From: CAYJBH01 sp964369965
GTDB lineage: Bacteria; Bacillota; Clostridia; Oscillospirales; Ruminococcaceae
DNA: 38,261 nucleotides
Reading direction: 5' to 3'
Assembly: GCA_964369965.1 (NCBI GenBank)
Contig: CAYJGF010000023.1
Coordinates: forward strand, 1-38,261
Of this stretch, positions 26,090-34,333 are shown piece by piece. Every line of letters begins with the position of its first letter. The stretch's first letter is position 1. Below the pieces are notes generated by a model. That model was not told where the DNA came from, did not search any database, and saw only the letters and a program-made list of their open reading frames with translations. The position numbers and the translations under genes were made by a program.

Positions 26090-26115
26090 GAGGGGGCTGC
26101 TTTTGCAGTCTCCTC
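26090..26115 (+). promoter_or_regulatory. Intercistronic hairpin between the binding protein and permease genes
   Basis: An 11-bp stem GAGGGGGCTGC / GCAGTCTCCTC (two G:U pairs in RNA) with a TTTT loop, not followed by a T-run. In this position, such hairpins usually protect the 3' end of the binding-protein message and lower downstream expression; this is inferred from position. Confidence 0.5.
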
Positions 26116-26185
26116 AAAGTGTTGTTGCAACGTACACTCCGTATGCTATTCTTAAACGAGCAATGTTTACCTTAGGAGGTACATC

Positions 26186-27154
26186 TTGATAAACTACATA
26201 ATAAAAAGACTGTTGCTGGTTTTACCTGTATTGCTGGCCGTGACATTTGTAATATTTACATTGCTTTATTTCACACCCGGAAATCCTGCAAAAGCAATGT
26301 TAGGTGAGGTAGCAAGCCCGGAGGCGTTGGCGGCACTTGAAGAAGAACTCGGCTTGAACGACCCTTTTATTGTTAGGTACGGTAACTATCTTTTGGGGCT
26401 TTTACAAGGGGACATGGGAACATCCTACAGAACCGACCGACCGGTATCGGAGGAGCTGTTCAGTCGTCTGCCCACAACCTTGAATTTAGCATTGTTGTCA
26501 ATCGTCATCGCCGTTGCAATAGGAGTACCGGTTGGTATTATTTCAGCAACAAAACAGTATTCATGGTTTGATAACACCTCTATGGTTTTTGCATTATTGG
26601 GTGTTTCCATGCCCAATTTTTGGCAAGGTATGGTTTTGATACTCGTGTTTTCGGTATGGCTCGGAATATTGCCGGTATCGGGATTTTCCACACCTTTGCA
26701 CTGGATTTTGCCTGCCGTGACCATAGGCACATCCACCGCGGCAATCATCGCCAGAATGACCCGTTCCAGTATGTTGGAGGTTAACAGACAAGATTATATC
26801 AGAACCGCAAGGGCAAAAGGTCAAAAAGAGTCCGTTGTAATAATGAAGCATCAACTTAAAAATGCATTGATACCGGTTATTACGGTGGTGGGTTTACAGT
26901 TCGGCGCGCTGCTTGGCGGCGCTGTTTTGACCGAGACTATATTTGCCGTCCCCGGAATAGGCAGGTATATGGTTGAGGCGATTAAAAACCGAGATTATCC
27001 CGTTATACAGGGCGGAGTATTGCTCATAGCCGTTATATTTACCTTTGTTAACCTATTTGTTGACGTACTATATGCATATGCGGACCCCAGAATTAAAGCA
27101 ACTTACTCACAAGCGAAGTTAGGAGGTCCGTTAAAATGGCTAAACAAAAAATAA
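26186..27154 (+). CDS. Peptide ABC transporter permease, DppB/OppB type
   Basis: A 322-residue inner-membrane permease with six predicted helices. The N-terminus (MINYIIKRLLLVLPVLLAVTFVIF) and FTPGNPAKAMLG are typical of the DppB/OppB group, and the EAA loop reads YIRTARAKGQKE. The start is TTG at 26186, six bases after AGGAGG. It overlaps the next gene by 19 bp. Confidence 0.93.
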   Translation: MINYIIKRLLLVLPVLLAVTFVIFTLLYFTPGNPAKAMLGEVASPEALAALEEELGLNDPFIVRYGNYLLGLLQGDMGTSYRTDRPVSEELFSRLPTTLNLALLSIVIAVAIGVPVGIISATKQYSWFDNTSMVFALLGVSMPNFWQGMVLILVFSVWLGILPVSGFSTPLHWILPAVTIGTSTAAIIARMTRSSMLEVNRQDYIRTARAKGQKESVVIMKHQLKNALIPVITVVGLQFGALLGGAVLTETIFAVPGIGRYMVEAIKNRDYPVIQGGVLLIAVIFTFVNLFVDVLYAYADPRIKATYSQAKLGGPLKWLNKK

Positions 27155-28023
27155 AAAAAGATAATGATATGAAAACAAAACGTTACAGCAAGCTCGGTGA
27201 GACATGGAAAATACTTAAAAGAAACAAGTCTGCTATGCTGGGGTTAGCAATTATCTGCATAATAGTATTTTGTGCGTTGTTTGCTGATTTTATTGCCCCT
27301 TATCCGTATGATGAAATCAATCTGGAAAATGAATTCGCGCGCCCGTCACTGCAGAATTTATTTGGAACCGATAACTTCGGTCGAGATATTTTCAGTCGAA
27401 TTGTTTACGGTGCAAGAATTTCGTTGCAGGTCGGGTTTGTGGCGGTAGGTCTCGCCGCAGTGCTCGGCGTATTTTTAGGCTCACTTGCCGGCTACTACGG
27501 TAAAAATGTCGACAGCTTTATCATGCGTATAATGGATGTTTTGCTCGCGATACCGAGCATCCTTTTAGCGATAGCGATTACAGCGGCATTTGGCGGTGGT
27601 CTTACCAATGTTATGATAGCGGTCGGCATATCCTCCGTCCCGTCGTATGTGCGCATTGTCCGCGCCACAATCCTCTCGGTTAAGGAGCAGGAGTTTATCG
27701 AGGCGGCGAGGGCAACCGGCGCGTCGGACTTTAGAATAATATTCACACATATTCTGCCGAACTCGCTGTCACCTTTGATTGTTCAGGCGACACTCGGCGT
27801 TGCCGGTGCAATTTTATCTGCCGCCGGACTTAGCTTTATCGGGCTCGGTTTGCAACCGCCTGAACCGGAATGGGGGGCCATGCTGTCGGAGGCTCGCTCG
27901 TATTTCACACAACATCCACACATGGTTATGTTCCCCGGTTTATCCATTATGTTAACAATTTTCGCGCTCAATCTCTTTGGCGACGGTTTGCGTGACGCGC
28001 TTGACCCCAAATTGAAAAAGTAG
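27136..28023 (+). CDS. Peptide ABC transporter permease, DppC/OppC type
   Basis: A 295-residue partner permease. A cytoplasmic N-terminus carries the KRNKSAMLGLAII helix, then APYPYDEINLENEF and LFGTDNFGRDIFSR, which are diagnostic for DppC/OppC. The EAA loop is EFIEAARATGASD. TAGGAGG inside the 3' end of the upstream gene sets the ATG at 27136, so the two permeases are translationally coupled. Confidence 0.93.
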   Translation: MAKQKIKKDNDMKTKRYSKLGETWKILKRNKSAMLGLAIICIIVFCALFADFIAPYPYDEINLENEFARPSLQNLFGTDNFGRDIFSRIVYGARISLQVGFVAVGLAAVLGVFLGSLAGYYGKNVDSFIMRIMDVLLAIPSILLAIAITAAFGGGLTNVMIAVGISSVPSYVRIVRATILSVKEQEFIEAARATGASDFRIIFTHILPNSLSPLIVQATLGVAGAILSAAGLSFIGLGLQPPEPEWGAMLSEARSYFTQHPHMVMFPGLSIMLTIFALNLFGDGLRDALDPKLKK

Positions 28024-28042
28024 TAGTAGAAAGGAGAGTAGA

Positions 28043-29020
28043 GTGAGCGATAAAATACTGAGCATAGAGGATTTAAGCATCCGATATGTTACGGAAGATA
28101 ATACGGTAGCGGCTGTCACAAATATTTCTTTGGAAATCGAAAAGGGGAAAACACTTGGACTTGTAGGCGAAACAGGTGCCGGTAAGACAACCACTGCACT
28201 CGGAATATTAAATTTGGTGCCAAATCCGCCGGGCGAAATTTATTCCGGCAGGATAATGTTTAACGGCGAGAACCTACTCGAATTATCGCAGAGTGATATC
28301 TGTAAAATCCGCGGCTCAAAAATAAGTATGATTTTTCAGGATCCGATGACCTCGTTAAATCCGGTGTTAACGGTAGGCGATCAAATTCAAGAGGTTGTGC
28401 TGTTGCATAACGAAATTTCGAAAGAGGAAGCGCTGGACAAAGCGAAGGGCCTTATGGAGATGGTCGGCATATCGGGTGAGCGGCATATTGAGTATCCACA
28501 TCAATTTTCCGGCGGCATGAAGCAACGCATTGTTATCGCGATGGCTCTTGCCTGTGAGCCGGAGCTTTTGCTCGCGGACGAACCGACGACAGCCCTTGAT
28601 GTGACAATCCAAGCGCAGGTTTTAGAGCTTATTGCAGATTTAAAAGCAAAGTTGAATACCTCGATGTTGTTGATCACTCATGATTTGGGCGTGGTGGCGG
28701 AGACCTGCGATAATGTTGCGATTATGTACGCCGGTGAGATTGTCGAAATCGGCACAACGAAACAGATTTTTACCGACCCCAAGCACCCCTACACGGTCGG
28801 GCTTTTCGGGTCGATTCCAAAACTGCACGACGACAGCGACCGTTTAATCCCGATAGACGGTCTTATGCCGGACCCTGCAAACCTGCCAAACGGGTGCAAC
28901 TTCAACCCAAGATGCAAGCAATGTCGGGAGATCTGCAAAACACATTCTCCTAAAACAGTCGAATACGAAAACGGCCATAAAGTAGCATGTCATCTTTATG
29001 ACGCAGAAGGAGCAAAATGA
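28043..29020 (+). CDS. Peptide ABC transporter ATPase, DppD/OppD type
   Basis: A 325-residue ATPase. Walker A is GETGAGKTT (the usual form is GESGSGKS), the Q-loop is IFQDPMTSLNP, the signature is FSGGMKQR, Walker B is LLLADEPTTALD and the switch His is in LLITHD. A C-terminal oligopeptide-specificity region has a cysteine set (CNFNPRCKQCREIC) of the kind reported to hold an Fe-S cluster in some OppD proteins. The start is GTG at 28043 after AAAGGAG. Four bases overlap the next gene (ATGA). Confidence 0.93.
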   Translation: MSDKILSIEDLSIRYVTEDNTVAAVTNISLEIEKGKTLGLVGETGAGKTTTALGILNLVPNPPGEIYSGRIMFNGENLLELSQSDICKIRGSKISMIFQDPMTSLNPVLTVGDQIQEVVLLHNEISKEEALDKAKGLMEMVGISGERHIEYPHQFSGGMKQRIVIAMALACEPELLLADEPTTALDVTIQAQVLELIADLKAKLNTSMLLITHDLGVVAETCDNVAIMYAGEIVEIGTTKQIFTDPKHPYTVGLFGSIPKLHDDSDRLIPIDGLMPDPANLPNGCNFNPRCKQCREICKTHSPKTVEYENGHKVACHLYDAEGAK

Positions 29021-29979
29021 GCGAAAGGATTTTAGAGGTCAAACAGCTATGTAAATATTTCAAAACTCCGCGCGGAATTTTACATGCTGTCGACAAGGTT
29101 GATTTTTATATAAATAAAGGTGAGACTTTAGGGGTAGTCGGCGAATCGGGGTGCGGAAAAAGTACGCTCGGAAGAACGATATTGCACCTGACTGACATAA
29201 CGGATGGCGAGGTTTTTTTCGAGGGTAATGATATTACACATGTTAAAAAATCAAAAGAGCTAAAAGAGCTGCGCAAGGATATGCAGATAATTTTTCAGGA
29301 CCCATTTTCGTCGCTAAACCCGAGGATGTCGGTCAGCGACATCATTGCGGAGCCGTTTAAAATATACAAAGTTTTCAAGACAAAGGACGAGACAAATAAC
29401 AGAGTGTTGGAGTTGATGGACACCGTCGGTCTCGCGCGCCGCCTTGCAAATAACTATCCACATGAACTGGACGGAGGTCGCCGTCAGAGGATAGGCATAG
29501 CGAGGGCGATAGCACTCAACCCCAAGTTTATCGTATGTGATGAACCTGTCTCCGCTCTTGACGTTTCAATACAGGCGCAGGTTATCAATCTACTGCGTGA
29601 CCTGCAAAAGGAGCGCGGATTAACCTATATTTTTATCACGCACGACTTCTCGGTGGTAAAACACATCTCGGACAGAATTGTGGTGATGTACCTCGGAAAC
29701 GTGGTGGAGACTGCGCCGACCAAGGACTTTTTCAAAAACCCCTTGCACCCATATTCCAAGGCGCTTTTATCGGCAATCCCCGAGGCGGTCTACAGCGAGA
29801 CCAAAAGGGAACGAATCACCCTAAAAGGTGAAATCACCTCCCCAATAGAGCCAAAGCCGGGCTGCAGGTTCGCCCCACGCTGTGAATACGCGACAGAAGC
29901 CTGCACAGCAAAAAACATAGAACTGTCAGAGGTTGAGCCGGAACATTTCGTAGCCTGCCCAAGGGCGATGGAAATATAA
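29017..29979 (+). CDS. Peptide ABC transporter ATPase, DppF/OppF type
   Basis: A 320-residue second ATPase of the transporter. Walker A GESGCGKST, Q-loop IFQDPFSSLNP, Walker B FIVCDEPVSALD and switch IFITHD are intact. The signature is ELDGGRRQR instead of ELSGGQRQR; I believe this is a recurring clostridial DppF variant rather than a defect. The C-terminal oligo_HPY-type region ends with CRFAPRCEYATEAC. Last gene of the operon, followed by a terminator. Confidence 0.93.
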   Translation: MSERILEVKQLCKYFKTPRGILHAVDKVDFYINKGETLGVVGESGCGKSTLGRTILHLTDITDGEVFFEGNDITHVKKSKELKELRKDMQIIFQDPFSSLNPRMSVSDIIAEPFKIYKVFKTKDETNNRVLELMDTVGLARRLANNYPHELDGGRRQRIGIARAIALNPKFIVCDEPVSALDVSIQAQVINLLRDLQKERGLTYIFITHDFSVVKHISDRIVVMYLGNVVETAPTKDFFKNPLHPYSKALLSAIPEAVYSETKRERITLKGEITSPIEPKPGCRFAPRCEYATEACTAKNIELSEVEPEHFVACPRAMEI

Positions 29980-29985
29980 TAACGA

Positions 29986-30008
29986 GCGGCGGTCAAAGAC
30001 CGCCGTTT
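29986..30008 (+). terminator. Terminator of the peptide transporter operon
   Basis: An eight-bp GC-rich perfect stem CGGCGGTC / GACCGCCG with an AAA loop begins eight bases after the stop codon and is followed by a short TTTG. The stem is strong and the T-tract weak. Confidence 0.65.
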
Positions 30009-30039
30009 GAATTAAACGCAAAAACAAAACGAGGAGAAT

Positions 30040-31269
30040 ATGATAAATAGTTCTTTAAAACAGTTTTTTCTAATTGATTCTGATGATAGTTTTAACATCA
30101 TTCATGAAAAAAGCAGTCTTTTTAGTAAATTATTCATAATGCTAATGTCGGTGTTTTTTTTATTAAACCTGGCACTTTTTTCTTTACAGCTTTTTTTTCC
30201 TAATACATACGATTCCGACTTTCCGGCACATATAAATTTCGCGTTGGAAGGTTACAGTTATTCTCTAATAAGTTTTTTGATTTTGTTAGTTAGCTTCTTA
30301 CCAAATGAAATTTTCTTGTTTGCTGTTGCATTTATGTTGGCTTTATTTAATACATTTTCGGCGATATTGTTAAGGGGCTTTGCATACAAAATTTTGGGGA
30401 TTAACAACATAAACAAACTATTGGATTTTTCAATTTTTGCATTATTTTTTGTTACTATGATTTTTTCTCCCTTTGATGATAAATCGTATATTTTAGCAAG
30501 CAGTCCTAATGTATGGCATAATTCTACTATAATCCTAAATCGGTTTTTTGCTATTTTATGTATAGATAGTGTATTGAACTGTATTGTTAAATATAAAGAA
30601 TTCAGATTGAAGCGTATTAATTACAAAAATTTAACTGTAGAATATATTAAATTAAGTATATTTACTGCACTATGCATGTGGGCAAAACCATCATTTTTAT
30701 CTGCGTTTATGCCCGCCTGTGTTATTATTTTTCTTCTCGCCCTTATTATAACCAAAGGGGAGTCGTTTTTTGCGTCGTTATTTATAGGTATCAGTTTTTT
30801 ACCTGCTATGATAGTGATACTGTTTCAAAATTACATTTTGTTCAGTGAGAGTAAAAACGATTTCGAGACAGGGGTCTCAATCGCTCCGTTGGCTTTGCAG
30901 TTAACATGGAATGAAAGTTTATTTGACTATGCTTTTAGATTGTTGTTAGCGACTGCGTTCCCGGTATTCGTATGTGTTATGTCTATAAAAAAGCAAAGAT
31001 TTATAGAACATTTAATTTATCTTTCAACCGCTATAGGATGGCTAATAGCCGTCTTGTTAATCGAAAATGGCCCAAGAATGTCTGACGGAAATTTCTTTTG
31101 GGGATTCACCATAACACTGTTTTTTGCGTATTTCATCGCAGTATTCAGGGTGATAAAGGGGGATCTCGGGAAAATCGTTAATCGAATTAGTTGCGGTCTA
31201 TTTTTGTTGCATTTTGTATGCGGTTTATATTATTATTTTAAAATACTTTTGGGGGAATCGATATTATAA
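30040..31269 (+). CDS. Multi-pass membrane protein, possibly GT-C-type glycosyltransferase
   Basis: A 409-residue protein with about 9-10 hydrophobic helices. After the first helix (about 30-52) the extracytoplasmic loop holds YDSDFPAHINFALEG, an acidic D-x-D pattern in the place where GT-C enzymes using lipid-linked sugars carry their catalytic Asp. Later segments include a WAKPSFLSAF loop and a basic cytoplasmic patch (KEFRLKRINYKN). No exact family is recognised, so an undefined polysaccharide transporter or polymerase is also possible. RBS GAGGAG precedes the ATG. The gene is strongly AT-rich, unlike the transporter operon before it. Confidence 0.6.
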   Translation: MINSSLKQFFLIDSDDSFNIIHEKSSLFSKLFIMLMSVFFLLNLALFSLQLFFPNTYDSDFPAHINFALEGYSYSLISFLILLVSFLPNEIFLFAVAFMLALFNTFSAILLRGFAYKILGINNINKLLDFSIFALFFVTMIFSPFDDKSYILASSPNVWHNSTIILNRFFAILCIDSVLNCIVKYKEFRLKRINYKNLTVEYIKLSIFTALCMWAKPSFLSAFMPACVIIFLLALIITKGESFFASLFIGISFLPAMIVILFQNYILFSESKNDFETGVSIAPLALQLTWNESLFDYAFRLLLATAFPVFVCVMSIKKQRFIEHLIYLSTAIGWLIAVLLIENGPRMSDGNFFWGFTITLFFAYFIAVFRVIKGDLGKIVNRISCGLFLLHFVCGLYYYFKILLGESIL

Positions 31270-31967
31270 TTAGCCTATGCATTTAATGCAATGATACTGT
31301 GTTGATTTGTTCATTGTATTTTTAATTTAATTACTAAACTTTACTGCTCTATTTGATTCTTGTTACGTTACAATTGATAGGTGACAAACAAAAAAGGAAA
31401 TAGACTCCAAAAATGATATAGTGTCAAGCCAAACAATGATACAAGGGCTTGAGACCGTGTGATATAATGAGAAGACCAGAGAGAGACTACTCTCTACCCG
31501 AGGTAAGTCGGAACGAGAAAAACGACAGCGACGGACAAAGCGGTCATCACCTGCGCAAGCTCCTTGATGGACTACAACCGCATACTTTAAGATATGCCGA
31601 GCACGCCTTTAGCGGTCGGTATATTGCAAACCTAATCACAGTATCGCACGAACTTGCCACCCAGAACCGACACCAATCAAAGTACAATAAACGATAGTTT
31701 ATACCAAAAAATGAAAAAAATCGGCGCCGAACTACGTTCATGTAGAGATGTCAATGATAGATGACAGGGCGACAGTATAGGCATTAAGAAAAACCAATTC
31801 TTATTCTCATTAAGTTCTGACATGTTTTCTGTCAAATTTTATTCTTAGTACAATCATAATGAGTGTAACAAAGAGAAGTATTGTTTTGGGAAGTGCTACA
31901 GGAAAAGGATGGCGTGAAAAAGTTTATGAAGTGGGAGTTTGGTTGGTGGTGGGTTAGGGGAAAAAAT
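31270..31967. other. Non-coding, decayed stretch between the membrane protein and repeat copy B
   Basis: No convincing gene. It holds an inverted repeat TCAAGCC (31424-31430) / GGCTTGA (31446-31452). A patch at 31467-31697 is visibly richer in GC than its surroundings and has short overlapping open frames but no recognisable family. A short open stretch at about 31637-31764 contains MKKIGAELRSCRD and may be a gene remnant. A weak hairpin TAAGAA / TTCTTA lies at 31785-31803. The base change and broken frames look like a degraded insertion. Confidence 0.4.
31859..31957 (+). other. 32-codon ORF beginning MSVTKRSI, copy B
   Basis: Same length and same first eight residues as the ORF at 21894-21992, followed by an unrelated Gly/Val-rich sequence ending WLVVG. 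It lies ten bases before repeat copy B begins. No RBS or family is recognised. Confidence 0.3.
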
Positions 31968-31984
31968 AATTATTACAATAAAGG

Positions 31985-32013
31985 CATCTGCTTGAGAAAA
32001 GCAGGTGTTTTTT
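31985..32013 (+). terminator. Intrinsic terminator inside repeat copy B
   Basis: Same CATCTGCTT / AAGCAGGTG stem and T-run as in copy A, with one loop substitution. Confidence 0.75.
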
Positions 32014-32034
32014 GCGTAAAGATTTGGTTATAGA

Positions 32035-32062
32035 TTGACAACTTCAATAAGTGCGATATAAT
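32035..32062 (+). promoter_or_regulatory. Promoter inside repeat copy B, probably driving recQ-PRTase and dprA-like genes
   Basis: TTGACA (32035-32040), a 16-bp spacer and TATAAT (32057-32062). It is the only good promoter between the terminator and the helicase gene at 32258. Confidence 0.6.
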
Positions 32063-32240
32063 GTACATATGGGGTGCTTTTGTAACTAAGCACCTAAAAA
32101 ATATATTTGAAAGCAAGGAGCTTGATGAAAATTCAACTAGTGCAAATTTTGCACAAGTTGCTAACAACGGTAAAACCTATCAATATAAATTTTACGCTTT
32201 ATCAGCTAATGCTGTAAAAATTAACAAGTTTAAATCTTAA
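32061..32240 (+). pseudogene. RhuM-family fragment, copy B
   Basis: A 59-codon frame with the same KHLKNIFESKELDENS and KTYQYKFY motifs as copy A and a different short tail. Its stop codon overlaps the first in-frame ATG of the helicase ORF. The core of the RhuM family protein is missing. Confidence 0.6.
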
Positions 32241-32257
32241 TGAAATCAGGTGATAAA

Positions 32258-34330
32258 ATGATTACTAAAGAGAATATTCACATGCAATCTCATCATTTGC
32301 TTCAAGAAATTTATGGCGATACTGCTACCTTTAAAAATGGACAATATGAGGCTATTGAAGCCACGCTGTTGCATAACAGAACCCTTGTTGTTCAAAAAAC
32401 GGGTTGGGGAAAGAGCTTGGTTTATTTTATCTGCACTAAAATATTACGGGGTTTAAATAGAGGAGTTACTTTTGTCGTTAGCCCTCTTTTGGTTTTAATG
32501 GATAATCAATTAGAAGCCGCTGAAAAAATGGGGCTTAGCTGTCGCAGTTTAAACAGTAACACAAGCGAGCAAAAAGAGGAAATAGTTTCAGATATAATAA
32601 ATAATAAAGCAGATCTTGTTTTTATAACACCGGAAACTTTGTTCGGCGATTATATTCAAAACTCTTTGAAAGACATAAATATAGGCTTGTTCGTTGTGGA
32701 CGAGGCACATTGCATTTCAGATTGGGGGCATGATTTTAGGTTGCAATACGGAAATTTATTTAAAGTGCTAAATGTACTTCCAAATAATGTACCTGTATTA
32801 GCAACAACTGCAACTGCTAATGATAGAGTGGTAGAAGATTTAAAGAAGCAACTCGGCACTAATGTATATGTATCGAGAGGAACTTTGATGAGAAAATCTT
32901 TATCCATACAAATCTTAAAACTTCATGACACCGCTTTACGATATGCATGGATATTAGAAAATATAGATAAATTAGAGGGCTCCGGGATTATTTATTGTTT
33001 AACACAACGCGACTGCGATTATTTAACCGATTTTTTAACACAAAATAAAATAGAGGCAAAATCATATTATTCCAGAGGAAAAGAGGATGAATATTTAAAC
33101 AGAGAAGCAGAAAACGATTTTTTGTATAATAGGATAAAGGTCATTATTGCAACTATTAAACTCGGGATGGGATATGATAAAGGCGATATTTCATTTGTTA
33201 TACATTATCAGCGACCATCAAATATAGTGTCATATTATCAACAAATTGGTAGAGCCGGTAGAAATATTCATCGTGCGTATACTTTTTTAATGACAGGCAA
33301 AGAAGATGAGGATATTCAAAACTATTTTATTGAGACAGCATTTCCCAGAAAAGAAGAATTTATCGAAACAATCGATTATATATTTGAAAATACAGATAGT
33401 GGCGTAACACTTGGTAAAATACAAAGCAAGGTAAACATCAGAAATAATCAAATAAATAAAATTCTGATGTTTTTGCAAAATGATGGATACATAACAAAAG
33501 AAAAAGGGAGATACCATTCAACTGCAAAAGAATTTGTATATAATCAAGAAAAATATTATGAAATAACGCAAATGCGAAAAAAAGAACAGGCAGAAATGAA
33601 AAAATTTGCTGATATTAAAGAGTGTTACGGCAAGTTTTTAGTAAACAGCCTAGATGATAACACACAAGATACATGTGGCATTTGCTCTAACTGTTTGGGG
33701 TATGAAGAATATTCGTCTAAAGTGAGTGAACAATCTCTGCAAAAAGCACAAATGTATTTGGAGAGACTTATAATCCCTATTTTACCTAGGAAGAAGTGGG
33801 CGACTACTAGCATCACATCACAAACTAAAATTTCTAAAATAAACGAAGAGGGTATTTGTTTGTCTAAATATGGAGATGCTGGATATGGCAGTTTAGTAAA
33901 GAGGGATAAGTATTCAAAAAACAATGTGTTTTGTGATGAGTTGGTAGGCAAGGCTGCGAGCCTTTTAAAAGACATTATTAAAACCAATAATATCCAAGCT
34001 ATAACTTTCGTTCCATCGAATAGAAGTAACATGGTGGCGGATTTTGCTAAAAAAGTTGCGGACAGATGCAATGTGAAATGTTTGGATTTATTGATAAAAA
34101 TCCCTGCGAAACAACAGAAAATCATGCAAAATTCCGCTCATCAATGTGAAAATGCATTAAAATGTTTTCAAATAGCACCAAATGCAATTGTAGCTAATAA
34201 TATTATTTTGATTGACGATATTATTGATTCAAAGTGGACAATAACTGTTTGTGGACATCTGTTAATGTCAAATGGTGCGCAAATGGTATTCCCTTTTGCT
34301 TTAGCGGACAGTTCTAATAACAAGGAGTAA
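32258..34330 (+). CDS. RecQ-like DNA helicase fused to a C-terminal phosphoribosyltransferase domain
   Basis: A 690-residue protein. The helicase core has Walker A KTGWGKS (about residues 48-54), VVDEAHCISDWGHDFR with DEAH near 146-150, ATTATAN, and motif VI QQIGRAGR near 329-334. A RecQ-type zinc module follows (Cys near 455, then CGICSNC near 471-477). From about 560 the protein leaves the RecQ plan: FVPSNRSNMVADFAKKVA and ILIDDIIDSKWT (about 651-662) form a type I PRTase fold with a PRPP-loop signature like ComFC/ComF. The ATG at 32258 follows AGGTGA; another in-frame ATG at 32240 overlaps the preceding stop. The AAGGAG of the next gene overlaps this stop, so the two are coupled. Highly AT-rich, probably acquired. 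Confidence 0.85.
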   Translation: MITKENIHMQSHHLLQEIYGDTATFKNGQYEAIEATLLHNRTLVVQKTGWGKSLVYFICTKILRGLNRGVTFVVSPLLVLMDNQLEAAEKMGLSCRSLNSNTSEQKEEIVSDIINNKADLVFITPETLFGDYIQNSLKDINIGLFVVDEAHCISDWGHDFRLQYGNLFKVLNVLPNNVPVLATTATANDRVVEDLKKQLGTNVYVSRGTLMRKSLSIQILKLHDTALRYAWILENIDKLEGSGIIYCLTQRDCDYLTDFLTQNKIEAKSYYSRGKEDEYLNREAENDFLYNRIKVIIATIKLGMGYDKGDISFVIHYQRPSNIVSYYQQIGRAGRNIHRAYTFLMTGKEDEDIQNYFIETAFPRKEEFIETIDYIFENTDSGVTLGKIQSKVNIRNNQINKILMFLQNDGYITKEKGRYHSTAKEFVYNQEKYYEITQMRKKEQAEMKKFADIKECYGKFLVNSLDDNTQDTCGICSNCLGYEEYSSKVSEQSLQKAQMYLERLIIPILPRKKWATTSITSQTKISKINEEGICLSKYGDAGYGSLVKRDKYSKNNVFCDELVGKAASLLKDIIKTNNIQAITFVPSNRSNMVADFAKKVADRCNVKCLDLLIKIPAKQQKIMQNSAHQCENALKCFQIAPNAIVANNIILIDDIIDSKWTITVCGHLLMSNGAQMVFPFALADSSNNKE

Positions 34331-34333
34331 AAA

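Larger units (their letters stand above)
31968..32195. repeat. 228-bp direct repeat, copy B
   Basis: Second copy of the repeat at 22005-22232 with six substitutions. Two of the four that fall in the RhuM-like frame are synonymous. It abuts the RecQ-PRTase gene, whose nearest promoter it supplies. Confidence 0.92.

Noticed and set aside
31449..31697. An 82-codon ORF as a real gene
   Set aside because: It has a TTG start, no RBS, no recognisable domain, and lies in a stretch with several broken frames.
22005..32195. The two direct repeats as attachment sites of one 10-kb integrated element
   Set aside because: No integrase or recombinase lies between them, the interval contains a host-like transporter operon, and the missing spoIVA end is not found after the second copy.
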